Of a stretch of 64,000 bases of DNA, positions 43,950 through 52,890 are shown piece after piece. The notes beneath the pieces were generated by a model that saw only the letters and a list, made by a program, of their open reading frames with translations, had not been told where the DNA came from and ran no database searches. Position numbers and translations under genes: made by a program. Source of the stretch: Mesobacillus foraminis (lineage in GTDB: Bacteria > Bacillota > Bacilli > Bacillales > Cytobacillaceae); contig NZ_SLVV01000003.1 in NCBI RefSeq assembly GCF_004340465.1, positions 358,982-422,981 on the forward strand, read 5' to 3'. The first letter of the stretch is position 1. Each line of letters opens with the position of its first letter.

Positions 43950-44720
43950 TTGCTTATATCTGAACGGCATCAATTAATTTTAAATCTATTAAAAGAAAAA
44001 GAAAATGTGACGGTGCAGGAGTTAGTAGAATTGACTAATTCCTCTGAATCCACTCTTCGTCGTGATTTAGATCAGCTAGAGAAGCAGAATTATCTGAAAC
44101 GGGTTCATGGCGGAGCCTCCCTATTGCACAGAAAACGGGAAGAACCAAGTGTTGGTGAAAAAGTCACTCAAAATCATGAAGAAAAGGCTGGTATAGCCAG
44201 ACATGCGGCAGGTCTCGTCCAGGATGGCGACTGCATTTATATCGACGCCGGGACAACCACTTTTCAAATGATTAAGCATCTAAAAGGGAAAGAAATTCTC
44301 GTTGTGACGAATGGAATTGATCATTTAGAAGCGCTGCTTGAAAATGATGTTTGCACATATGTTATAGGCGGGTTTGTAAAAAAGACGACAAAAGCAACAG
44401 TCGGCCGCAATGCAATCGAAGGGATTAAGAATTACAGGTTTGACAAATGTTTTATGGGGACAAATGCTATTCATTATGACTTGGAATTAACGACTCCAGA
44501 CCCGGAAGAAGCACAAATTAAAGAAAAAGCCATTAGCTTGTCACGGGAAGCTTTTATTTTGGCAGACCATACAAAATTTGGTGAGGTTTCTTTCTCCAAA
44601 TTCGCAAAATTAGAGCAGGTAAAAATTATTACCAATGCAGATGAATCCATAAATATGGAGAAATATATGGAGAAAACGGAGATTATCAGCATAAAATCTC
44701 TGGCAAAAGCTCCTTATTAA
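43950..44720 (+). CDS. DeoR-family transcriptional regulator of the fructan locus
   Basis: Sugar-phosphate-responsive repressor of 256 residues. Seen: N-terminal DeoR helix-turn-helix (VTVQELVELTNSSESTLRRD, then RVHGGA, about 18-58) and a DeoRC sensor domain with IYIDAGTTTFQMIKHL and ADHTKFGEVSF. The closest characterised relatives are FruR/IolR-type regulators that sense phosphorylated sugars (inference). A TTG start is used, with GAGGAGGAAGAG upstream. It is its own transcription unit, ended by a terminator, and precedes the ABC importer, levanase and kinase genes it presumably controls. Confidence 0.85.
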   Translation: MLISERHQLILNLLKEKENVTVQELVELTNSSESTLRRDLDQLEKQNYLKRVHGGASLLHRKREEPSVGEKVTQNHEEKAGIARHAAGLVQDGDCIYIDAGTTTFQMIKHLKGKEILVVTNGIDHLEALLENDVCTYVIGGFVKKTTKATVGRNAIEGIKNYRFDKCFMGTNAIHYDLELTTPDPEEAQIKEKAISLSREAFILADHTKFGEVSFSKFAKLEQVKIITNADESINMEKYMEKTEIISIKSLAKAPY

Positions 44721-44736
44721 CCTCAATAAAACAACC

Positions 44737-44786
44737 AAAGCTGGAATCCTGTCTATTTTAGACCGGACTACCAGCTTTTTTTGTTG
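44737..44786 (+). terminator. Terminator of the deoR-type gene
   Basis: AAAGCTGG pairs with CCAGCTTT, with an inner GTCT/AGAC stem, followed by seven Ts. Confidence 0.85.
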
Positions 44787-44839
44787 TCCACATACTTAAT
44801 AGTTTACCCTTTTAAAGTTCACTGTTTAATTTAGAAACT

Positions 44840-44950
44840 CTGTTGATTGAGCAGAAGGTTCGAAAATTATGCGGGAGAAGGAGGAACACCAAAGGCGCGT
44901 CAGGCTTTGAGGAGCCCTGCCGGAGCGAAAATGAACAATCTAGCCAGCAG
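44840..44950. repeat. Decayed copy of the 10.2 kb palindromic element
   Basis: Begins CTGTTGATTGAGC, then GCAGAAGG, GCGGGAGAA and CGGAGCGAAAATGAAC, which follow the order of the element at 10191-10324 with many changes. The right terminal repeat is eroded. Similarity judged by eye only. Confidence 0.45.
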
Positions 44951-45157
44951 AACCGAATAAGGAAGTAATTTAAATAAAAACTCAAATTTTCTTTCGAGAG
45001 TATTTTAACAACTTTTTTTCTCTATAATAATTTGTCGGTTTTAAATTAGGGATTTATTTTAGAAACCAACGACTGCCAATAAAGATCGTCTAGAATGCAA
45101 TCTAAGAAATAAGGTTCTCAGTTATTTGGATATAGTATTTTGAAGATTATGAAATTA

Positions 45158-45186
45158 TTGACAACTAAAAACAATCATACTATAAT
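45158..45186 (+). promoter_or_regulatory. Consensus sigma-A promoter of the importer-levanase operon
   Basis: TTGACA, exactly 17 bases, TATAAT: a perfect consensus. It lies 262 bases before the first gene. Such a strong promoter needs control, which the cre site and the DeoR regulator could supply. Confidence 0.85.
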
Positions 45187-45447
45187 CTGAATTAATCGAA
45201 AACGGTCATAAAAAACCAAAAACACGCAATCATCTAAACAGCTAAAGAACTTTTTGGATAAATGGTCAGTGTTTTTGAAAGCACCGCCTCTTAAGCCAAG
45301 GCAAAATTATATAAAAAAAGGCAGGAACAAGTTTGGTGGGCACCCAGCAACCTTTTAAGGAGGTGATGAAGTCAAGAAATGTAAACGCTAACAAACAGAT
45401 GGAATTCAAATGGAACATTTAAATCGCGAACTAACAGGGGGATTAAA
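45187..45447 (+). other. Long 5' leader of the importer-levanase operon
   Basis: About 250 transcribed bases. It holds a cre site and an AAGGAGG (45357-45363) with no properly spaced start codon; an 18-codon frame from ATG 45366 begins only two bases after it. Small hairpins (CCTT-TT-AAGG around that site, GCCT/AGGC) are present. No known riboswitch class was recognised. Confidence 0.4.
45380..45393 (+). promoter_or_regulatory. cre site (CcpA operator)
   Basis: TGTAAACGCTAACA matches the cre consensus TGWAANCGNTNWCA at every position. It is about 195 bases downstream of the promoter, so CcpA with Ser-P-HPr or Crh would act as a roadblock. Confidence 0.85.
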
Positions 45448-46428
45448 ATGAGAAAAAATGTAAAAACATTCCTGGTACTTGCTTTGATGCTTGCAATGGG
45501 TATTATGACTGCGTGTACAGCAGCTCCCAAGTCCTCAAGTGAATCTGCTAATGAGAGCAATGGAGAAAAAGATGATGGAAAATTAACGATTGGTTTAAGT
45601 GTGGGTACTCTTGCAAATCCTTTCTTTGTTGCGATGGGAAAAGGTGTTGAAGAGGCAGGCAAAGAATTAGGAGCAGATGTTTTAGTAGAAAGTGCTGAAT
45701 ATGATCTTGCTAAACAAACCTCCCAAATTGAAAACTTCATTACGAAAAAAGTGGATGTTATTTTATTAAATGCTGTTGATACGAAAGGCATTGCGGCAGC
45801 CGTACAAATGGCTAAAGACGCAGGGATCCCCGTGATTGCGGTCGATACAAATGCTGAAGGAGGAGTGGACGCCACGGTCACTTCTGACAACTATCAGGCT
45901 GGTAAGCTGGCCGGGGAATATGTCATTGAACAATTAGGAGGAAAAGGAAATATTGCCATTATTGATGGACCTCCAGTATCTGCGGTGACAGACCGAATCA
46001 AGGGGTTTGAAGATGCCATTAAGGATTCTGATATTAAGGTCATAGCAAAGCAAAACGGGGAAGGCAACCGTGAAAAGGCACTCACAGTTATGGAAAGTAT
46101 TTTGCAAGCAAACCCGTCAGGAACAATCGACGCGGTGTTTGCCATTAATGATCCGGAAGCCATCGGGGTTGAAATTGCCCAGGAGCAAGCTGGCCGAAAA
46201 GACGAGTTTTTTATTGTAGGTGTAGATGGCGCTCCTGAAGCTGCTGAGGCAATGGCAAAAGAAGGGAGTTCAATTAAAGCAACCTCCGCTCAATCACCGG
46301 CGGAAATGGTCAAAAAGGCTGTAGAGATCGGCATGAAAGTGAAAAATGGCGAAAAGGTTGAAGAACTAATAAAGGTTCCAGTTACACTTGTTACTCAGGA
46401 AGAATTAGATTCCTACAAAGGGTGGTAA
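45448..46428 (+). CDS. Sugar ABC transporter substrate-binding lipoprotein (RbsB-like)
   Basis: Extracellular receptor of a CUT2-type importer. A signal peptide ends in a lipobox-like IMTAC with Cys23 as the lipid anchor, followed by a Ser/Glu-rich linker. The Peripla_BP_4 domain shows LSVGTLANPFFVAMGKGVEE, VDVILLNAVDTKGIAAAVQ, VIAVDTNAEGG, VTSDNYQAGKLAGEY and FAINDPEAIGVEIA. The fold and motifs are those of ribose/galactose/fructose-binding proteins. Fructose is inferred from the levanase downstream, not from residues. GGGGGATT precedes the ATG. First gene of the operon. Confidence 0.88.
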   Translation: MRKNVKTFLVLALMLAMGIMTACTAAPKSSSESANESNGEKDDGKLTIGLSVGTLANPFFVAMGKGVEEAGKELGADVLVESAEYDLAKQTSQIENFITKKVDVILLNAVDTKGIAAAVQMAKDAGIPVIAVDTNAEGGVDATVTSDNYQAGKLAGEYVIEQLGGKGNIAIIDGPPVSAVTDRIKGFEDAIKDSDIKVIAKQNGEGNREKALTVMESILQANPSGTIDAVFAINDPEAIGVEIAQEQAGRKDEFFIVGVDGAPEAAEAMAKEGSSIKATSAQSPAEMVKKAVEIGMKVKNGEKVEELIKVPVTLVTQEELDSYKGW

Positions 46429-46508
46429 CTCCTTCGACCATAAGGCTGATAAGGGGATAAAACCCATACTCAGCCTCTTTTCAATTAAAAAAGGGGTGAG
46501 GAAAAAGC

Positions 46509-48068
46509 ATGGCTGTCAAAGAAATGCTGCGGAATGTTCTCCATGAGCTAAAAGATCCGGTGCTGCATATGGAAGGGATAAGCAAAACGTTCTCCAGTGT
46601 AACCGTATTAAACAATGTGAAGATTGAGCTTTACCCTGGTGAAGTACATGCCTTAATGGGAGAGAACGGTGCAGGAAAGTCAACTTTCATGAAAATATTG
46701 GCCGGTATCCATACGCCAGATGATAATGGCGGGCAAATTTATTTGAAAGGCAAACCGATTTTATGGAAGGATCCGGTGGAAGCAAGGAATAAAGGGATCA
46801 GCGTGATCCATCAGGAGTTAAATCTATCTCCTAACCTGACGATTAGTGAAAATATTTTAATGGGGTCGGTCTTCCCGAAAAATCGGCTTGGATTGGTGAA
46901 GTGGGAGGAGGTCCATAATCTGGCACAAAAGGTACTCGATCAAATGGGGTCTAATCTTAACCCTCGCCAGCTGGTATCGACCCTGAGTGTTGCCCAGCAG
47001 CAAATGGTGGAGATTGCACGGGCGTTATCCTTTAAAGCCGAGGTTCTCATAATGGATGAACCGACCGCCTCTTTAACAGATAAGGAGATCAAGAAGCTTT
47101 TTGACATTATTGGAGACTTAAAGAAACAGGGTGTTTCCATTGTCTATATATCTCACAGAATGGAAGAAATATTTAAGATTTCGAATAGGTTTACGGTCTT
47201 GCGTGACGGTGAGTGGATTGCAAGCGGCCCTATTGAGGAGACAAACCCGGATCACCTCGTAAAGCTAATGGTAGGCAGGGATTTGAAAGACCTGTTTAAC
47301 CGAGAGAAGCCGTCTCATCCTCAAGCTAATGGCCAAAAGGCTGCCCCTGTTTTGGAACTGAGAAATATCTCGGACAACACGATCGTCAAGAATGTTTCCT
47401 TAAAACTGTTCCCAGGTGAGATTGTGGGTTTAGCAGGACTTGTGGGTGCAGGAAGAACAGAGTTAGTCAGGGCTTTATTCGGTGTATCAAACTTGAAAAG
47501 CGGAGAAATATTGGTAGGTGGAGCATCTGTTAAAATCCAATCTCCAATCGATGCCATCGCGAATGGAATTGCGCATGTGCCTGAAAGCAGGAAAGAGCAG
47601 GGATTATTTTTATCCATGTCAGTAAAAGAGAATATTTTAATGGCTGAACTGAAAAAGCATTCAAAGTCAGGAATTGTCAGCTGGAAAGAAGTCAACGCTG
47701 CCGCTGACAGTTATATCAAGGAGCTTAACATTAAAATCGCCTCTCCGGAACAGCAGGTATCAAACCTGAGCGGCGGTAATCAGCAAAAGGTTGTAATTGC
47801 AAGATGGCTGTCCATTGCACCTAAAGTATTGCTGCTCGATGAACCGACCAGAGGCGTTGATATTGGAGCAAAAACAGAAATACACAAAATTGTTTCGGGC
47901 CTTGCCGAAAAAGGAATGGCGGTTTTGATGATTTCATCCGAACTCCCGGAAATTTTGGGAGTAAGTGACCGAATTCTTGTCATGAGTGAAGGCAGGATAA
48001 CAGGGGAACTTTCGAGAGAAGAAGCCACACAGGAAAAGATTATGTACTTAGCCACAAGAGGGGAGTAA
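46509..48068 (+). CDS. Sugar ABC transporter ATP-binding protein (RbsA-like, two ABC domains)
   Basis: CUT2 ATPase with tandem nucleotide-binding domains. First half: Walker A GENGAGKST (about 58-66), LSVAQQQMVEIARAL, Walker B VLIMDEPTASL. Second half: degenerate Walker A GLVGAGRTE (about 312-320), LSGGNQQKVVIARWL, VLLLDEPTRGVDIG. A poorly conserved N-terminal extension of about 17 residues precedes the fold. GGGGTGAGG is the ribosome site. It lies 80 bases after the binding protein and five before the permease. Confidence 0.92.
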   Translation: MAVKEMLRNVLHELKDPVLHMEGISKTFSSVTVLNNVKIELYPGEVHALMGENGAGKSTFMKILAGIHTPDDNGGQIYLKGKPILWKDPVEARNKGISVIHQELNLSPNLTISENILMGSVFPKNRLGLVKWEEVHNLAQKVLDQMGSNLNPRQLVSTLSVAQQQMVEIARALSFKAEVLIMDEPTASLTDKEIKKLFDIIGDLKKQGVSIVYISHRMEEIFKISNRFTVLRDGEWIASGPIEETNPDHLVKLMVGRDLKDLFNREKPSHPQANGQKAAPVLELRNISDNTIVKNVSLKLFPGEIVGLAGLVGAGRTELVRALFGVSNLKSGEILVGGASVKIQSPIDAIANGIAHVPESRKEQGLFLSMSVKENILMAELKKHSKSGIVSWKEVNAAADSYIKELNIKIASPEQQVSNLSGGNQQKVVIARWLSIAPKVLLLDEPTRGVDIGAKTEIHKIVSGLAEKGMAVLMISSELPEILGVSDRILVMSEGRITGELSREEATQEKIMYLATRGE

Positions 48069-48073
48069 ACAAG

Positions 48074-49060
48074 ATGAGGGGAAATACGCAAACCATCTCG
48101 CAAAAGCCAGGCTTTCATATAGGGAATGCTCTTAACGGATTATGGAATCGTTTAGGGATGATCATGATTCTTATTCTATTATGTGTTGTCCTGTCTTTTA
48201 CAGCACCCAATTTTTTAGACACGGCGAATATGTTAAATGTTTTAAAACAGGTTTCCATTATTGCTGTACTTGCAGCTGGAATGACGATTGTTATTTTAAC
48301 TGGCGGAATTGATTTATCAGTAGGGTCCACCGTAGCATTATCGGGCGTTATTTCCGTCATGGCCTCTTCGGCAGGCGTGAATCCATTTGTTGCCATGTTA
48401 TCCGGTGTGGCTGTCGGGTATGCCGTCGGACTGATTAATGGTTTTTTCACTGCTAAGACAAAACTTCCTGCGTTTATTGTTACGCTTGGCAGCTTCACCT
48501 ATGTCCGCGGCCTTGCTTATGTCATTAGCGGAGGCTATCCGATCGTTCTTCAAAATGAAACGTTTAAATTTGTCGGCGGCGGAGCGATTTTTGGAATACC
48601 AACACCTATTTATATCATGCTTTTCGTGTATGTTGTTATGTTTTTTATCCTGAAATATACGATGTTTGGCCGGCACATTTATGCAATTGGAGGAAATGAA
48701 GAAGCGGCTCGTTTAACAGGGATTAAAGTGGAAAGGTCACTGATCAATGTGTATTCGATCAGCGGATTATTGGCAGGCTTAGGTGGTGTTGTTTTAGCAG
48801 GAAGACTGTATTCCGGACAGCCAACTGCAGGACAAATGTATGAGCTGGATGCCATTGCTGCTGTTATCCTGGGCGGAACGAGTTTAACGGGCGGAAAAGG
48901 GAAAATACAGGGAACCATTATCGGGGTTTTAATTATGGGAGTTATTGGCAATGGTCTAACGTTAATGGACGTGAACTTTTACTGGCAGCTGGTCGTTAAA
49001 GGCGCGGTAATAGTTGCAGCTGTTTTATTGGACCGCTTACGTGGAAATAGTGCAGCTTAA
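48074..49060 (+). CDS. Sugar ABC transporter permease (RbsC-like)
   Basis: Membrane channel of the CUT2 importer with about ten hydrophobic segments over 328 residues. Seen: AGMTIVILTGGIDLSVGSTVAL, here quoted in part as MTIVILTGGIDLSVGS, the family loop YAIGGNEEAARLTGIKV, and AIAAVILGGTSLTGGKGKI. These are diagnostic of the RbsC/XylH/AraH group. AGAGGGGAG is the ribosome site, inside the end of the ATPase gene. No separate permease partner is needed in this family; two copies form the channel. Confidence 0.92.
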   Translation: MRGNTQTISQKPGFHIGNALNGLWNRLGMIMILILLCVVLSFTAPNFLDTANMLNVLKQVSIIAVLAAGMTIVILTGGIDLSVGSTVALSGVISVMASSAGVNPFVAMLSGVAVGYAVGLINGFFTAKTKLPAFIVTLGSFTYVRGLAYVISGGYPIVLQNETFKFVGGGAIFGIPTPIYIMLFVYVVMFFILKYTMFGRHIYAIGGNEEAARLTGIKVERSLINVYSISGLLAGLGGVVLAGRLYSGQPTAGQMYELDAIAAVILGGTSLTGGKGKIQGTIIGVLIMGVIGNGLTLMDVNFYWQLVVKGAVIVAAVLLDRLRGNSAA

Positions 49061-49117
49061 TTTCATCTAAGACAAGCACACCAAGATAAAAACAATTTAT
49101 TGAAAGGTGTGGAGTTT

Positions 49118-52100
49118 GTGCAACGAAAACGAAAGCTGGGCTTTTTGGTCATCTGTTTTCTAATGGCTATGCTGCCGTCAAAGGGGATTCTTGCTTCAAA
49201 CGAAGATTATTATAATGAGCCATTTCGCAACCAGTTCCACTTCTCCCCAGAGGCTAATTGGATGAACGATCCAAATGGTATGGTTTACTATCAGGGTGAA
49301 TACCATTTGTTTTATCAGTATCACCCATATGGGACAACATGGGGACCGATGCACTGGGGCCATGCAGTAAGTGAAGATCTTATACACTGGGAACACTTGC
49401 CGATTGCGCTGTCACCTGATGAAAATGGCCAGATTTTTTCAGGAAGTGCGGTCATTGACTGGGACAATACAGCTGGTTTCGGAAAAGAAGCAATGATTGC
49501 CATCTTTACCCATGCGGGAGAGAAAGACCAGGTTCAAAGTATTGCGTATAGTCTTGATAAAGGGAGAACATGGGAAACATATAAGGGAAACCCAGTGATG
49601 CCTGATCCACCTATCCCAGACTGGCGTGATCCTAAAGTCTTTTGGCATGAAGATTCAAATCAGTGGGTCATGTCCCTGGCGGCAAAGGATAAAATTATGT
49701 TCTACACTTCGCCAAATTTAAAAGAATGGAAGTTTGCAAGTGAGTTTGGCCAGGATGGAGGAATACAGGCAAACAGTCTTGATCAGACATCTTATGCCAT
49801 TTCTTCGCAGTCGGGAGGCTCCTTTAGCTATGAGGGTGAAATCACTCTTAATGAAAAGAACGGACGTGAAGGTTCGGGAGGCCTAGTATTCCGGGCAGAC
49901 AAGAGCGCAAAAAATGGATATGTTGTAAGCCTGGATGCAAAAAATGACAGGATTATGTTAAGCAAAAATGTAGATGGAACAAATGAGGAGTTGGCGAGGA
50001 AATCTTTCCCCCTTCATACTTCAGCTGCCTATCATGTAAAGGTGGAAACGAAAGGAGAACATATTCAAGTATTTGTTAATGGCCAGTCCATCATCGAAAA
50101 ACTAGATTCAGAATTCGATTCTGGTTTTTATGGATTAACTGCTTGGAATTCAACCGCTGCCTTTCGGAATGTGAAATTTCAGAATACAACCAGCTTCCAA
50201 ACCAATTTATCTAAATGGAAAGTTGTAAGCGGTTCCTGGACGGACAGTATGGAAGGAAAATCAGGGTCTTCTTTAGAGGATGCGTTTATCATCAGCGGGC
50301 AAATAAAAGATAATTTTATATATGAAGCAAGTATTAAGGTGTCTGGAACAAAAGGTGGCAACGGTGCAGGTGCCCTTGTATTTCGAGCCGATCCCATGGC
50401 TGCAAACGGTTATATGGCGAATATAGATGCTTTAAACAACACAATGAAAATGATGAAGCTGGAAAATGGAAAAATCTCTGTTTTAGCCGAAAAGGAAATG
50501 AATATAGAGGCGGAACAGGCTTACAACCTAAAAGTAAGTGCGATTGACGAAAATATAAAAGTGTATCTTAATGATCAGCTAATACATGACATTGTTGATG
50601 GCAGCTATAGCAAAGGCCAATTAGGATTGAATGTTTGGAACTCCTCCACAACTTTTCAAAACGTACAATCTAAAAATGTCATCATCACGGACGACAAAGA
50701 AATCATCAACCACGACTTCGAAGCAGGCGATTTAACTGGATGGAAAGTCATTCAGGGGAATGCTTTTACAGATGATCATGTAACAGACACAGCCTCATAT
50801 TGGGGTGGTTCGTTTGAACATCAAGGAAGCCGGCATTTATGGGGGTTTTCGGATCTCCACCAGGGAGACGATGCAACAGGTGAACTGCGCTCCTCCTATT
50901 TTAAGCTTGATGGCAATGGGGAAATAAACCTTCTGATTGGAGGCGGCAATGGGAGCAATCGCTACGTCTCTTTAGTGAGAGCATCTGATGACCAGGAATT
51001 GATCCGCCAAACCAACACTAAATTTGCAGATGAAAAATATAAAAAATATGTTTGGGACGCTTCTGAATTTATTGGAGAAGTGTTATATATCAAAGTTGTG
51101 GATCAGGCTGCAGGCGGATGGGGCCATATAAATATTGACGATGTGAATGTTTATAATCAAGGGCCAATGCCAAGCGAGGTGGACCAGGTCGCAAAAGAGC
51201 CTGATAAAGGTGAAGCAAAACAAAACGGCATCCTGACAGACTGGAATGCTGTTTCCGGGGAGTGGATCCCTTCTACGAATGGCAGCATCGGCGGAATCTG
51301 GGAATGCCCCGCTCTAGTTGAATTGCCCATTGACGGCAACCCTTCCAAAACCAAATGGGTGCTCCAGGTAAGCATCAATGATGGAGCTCCTGCCGGCGGG
51401 TCCGGGATGCAGTATTTTGTAGGGAACTTTGACGGAAAAACGTTTAAGAACGATAACCCTTCAGATCAAGTATTATGGACAGACTATGGAGCTGATTTTT
51501 ATGCTGCAGTTGATTGGAATGGTATTGAAGGAGAAAACGGAGAAAAATACTGGCTTGGCTGGATGAGCAATTGGCAATATGCCAATCATACTCCGACGTC
51601 AACCTGGAGAAGCTCTAATACTCTGCCAAGGAAGATGGAGCTGACACAGACCGATGAAGGCTTGAGGTTAAAACAAACTCCTGTACCTTTAAATAGCATC
51701 CGGGAGATGAATAAAAAAACGTCATACACAAATGAAATCATATCCGGAGACAGCTCCCTTCTTTCTCAACTGTCAGGTGATACATTTGAAATGATCGCCG
51801 AGTTTGATGCCAATGGCACAAAAGCAACTGAGTTTGGCTTTGAGGTGCGCAAAGGGGACAGAGAATCTACAACCATCGGTTATGATGTAGGCAATAAGAA
51901 ATTGTTTGTCGACCGGAGCCATTCCGACAGTTTTGATTATGGAAGCAATGTAATAGATAAACACCAGGGGCCATTAAATAGTTCAAATGGAACCGTGAAA
52001 ATGCATATTTTCGTAGACCGCTCTGCGGTAGAGGTTTTTGGAAACAACGGTGAAACTGTTATTACCGATCAAATCTTCCCCGATCCTTCAAGTAATGGAT

Positions 52101-52735
52101 TAAACATTTACAGCAAGGGTGGGGAAGTTACACTAAAGTCGCTGGAAATATACCCTTTGAAGAGCATATGGAGGGATAAAAGCCCCTTTAAATCAAATTT
52201 ATCCAACTGGACTCCTATTAATGGCAAATGGGCAAATACGATCAATGGAAAACAGGGGCAAAGTGATGGGGATGCCTTCATCCTGACCAATCAGATCGGG
52301 AAAGATTTTAAGTATGAAGCTGATATTAAAGTCTTGGACAGTGATTCACATCCAAACGATCCTGAGCGGGATACCGTACAGAATCCAATTGGTGCAGGTG
52401 CCTTGGTTTTCCGCTCAGATGCTTCTGCTAAGAATGCCTATGCTGTAAATATTGATGTAAAAAATGACGTTGTTAAGCTCATCAAATTTGTGGATGGGAA
52501 GGGGTATGTTGTAAAGTCCTATAATAATGAGGGGAATTTGAACCTGATACCGAACACAAGCTATCACCTCAAAGTCACAGCAGCAGGTGAAAGCATCAGA
52601 GCCTATTTGGATGGCAGGCTGGTTATCGATGCAAGGGACCCATCATTTACACAAGGGTTTATGGGCTTGAATGTCTGGGACTCCACAGCAGTCATGAATC
52701 ATGTAAAGTATAAGGAAATAAAAGCAAAAAAGTAA
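49118..52735 (+). CDS. Secreted multidomain GH32 levanase/fructanase with interrupted catalytic domain
   Basis: Hydrolyses beta-fructosyl links in fructan; homologous at both ends to B. subtilis levanase SacC. Signal peptide about 1-26. The five-blade propeller starts with WMNDPNG (nucleophile Asp51) and WRDPKVF (transition-state Asp171). About 500 foreign residues follow before it resumes at WECPAL (acid/base Glu729). The insert carries two concanavalin-like modules (about 216-355 and 362-520, each with GxLVFRAD and GLxxWNS), a jelly-roll-like domain starting FEAGDLTGW (531-679), and a short orphan piece DWNAVSGEW. The GH32 C-terminal sandwich (855-1015, IFVDRSAVEVFG) and a third concanavalin-like module (1023-1205) end it. 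No cell-wall anchor is seen. I chose GTG 49118 over TTG 49100, which has no site. Confidence 0.9.
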   Translation: MQRKRKLGFLVICFLMAMLPSKGILASNEDYYNEPFRNQFHFSPEANWMNDPNGMVYYQGEYHLFYQYHPYGTTWGPMHWGHAVSEDLIHWEHLPIALSPDENGQIFSGSAVIDWDNTAGFGKEAMIAIFTHAGEKDQVQSIAYSLDKGRTWETYKGNPVMPDPPIPDWRDPKVFWHEDSNQWVMSLAAKDKIMFYTSPNLKEWKFASEFGQDGGIQANSLDQTSYAISSQSGGSFSYEGEITLNEKNGREGSGGLVFRADKSAKNGYVVSLDAKNDRIMLSKNVDGTNEELARKSFPLHTSAAYHVKVETKGEHIQVFVNGQSIIEKLDSEFDSGFYGLTAWNSTAAFRNVKFQNTTSFQTNLSKWKVVSGSWTDSMEGKSGSSLEDAFIISGQIKDNFIYEASIKVSGTKGGNGAGALVFRADPMAANGYMANIDALNNTMKMMKLENGKISVLAEKEMNIEAEQAYNLKVSAIDENIKVYLNDQLIHDIVDGSYSKGQLGLNVWNSSTTFQNVQSKNVIITDDKEIINHDFEAGDLTGWKVIQGNAFTDDHVTDTASYWGGSFEHQGSRHLWGFSDLHQGDDATGELRSSYFKLDGNGEINLLIGGGNGSNRYVSLVRASDDQELIRQTNTKFADEKYKKYVWDASEFIGEVLYIKVVDQAAGGWGHINIDDVNVYNQGPMPSEVDQVAKEPDKGEAKQNGILTDWNAVSGEWIPSTNGSIGGIWECPALVELPIDGNPSKTKWVLQVSINDGAPAGGSGMQYFVGNFDGKTFKNDNPSDQVLWTDYGADFYAAVDWNGIEGENGEKYWLGWMSNWQYANHTPTSTWRSSNTLPRKMELTQTDEGLRLKQTPVPLNSIREMNKKTSYTNEIISGDSSLLSQLSGDTFEMIAEFDANGTKATEFGFEVRKGDRESTTIGYDVGNKKLFVDRSHSDSFDYGSNVIDKHQGPLNSSNGTVKMHIFVDRSAVEVFGNNGETVITDQIFPDPSSNGLNIYSKGGEVTLKSLEIYPLKSIWRDKSPFKSNLSNWTPINGKWANTINGKQGQSDGDAFILTNQIGKDFKYEADIKVLDSDSHPNDPERDTVQNPIGAGALVFRSDASAKNAYAVNIDVKNDVVKLIKFVDGKGYVVKSYNNEGNLNLIPNTSYHLKVTAAGESIRAYLDGRLVIDARDPSFTQGFMGLNVWDSTAVMNHVKYKEIKAKK

Positions 52736-52801
52736 GGGATGAATGGAGAATTCTTTTTCTCTCATGCAGGAGATTATAGCATGAAACACAGAATGTTAAG
52801 A

Positions 52802-52836
52802 TGGAGCTGCCGGATGGCCGGCAGCCTCCTTTTTCT
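52802..52836 (+). terminator. Terminator-like hairpin after the levanase gene
   Basis: GGAGCTGCCGG and CCGGCAGCCTCC form a stem with one bulge, followed by TTTTTCTTTT. It would separate, at least in part, the levanase from the kinase gene. Confidence 0.75.
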
Positions 52837-52890
52837 TTTAAAAAGAAGGAAATATGTTGAGAAATTTAAATCCGGAAAGGATGCACTCTA

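Noticed and set aside
45366-45422. Short upstream peptide MKSRNVNANK... before the binding-protein gene
   Set aside because: The AAGGAGG is only two bases from the ATG, too close for efficient initiation; no attenuator pair could be shown.
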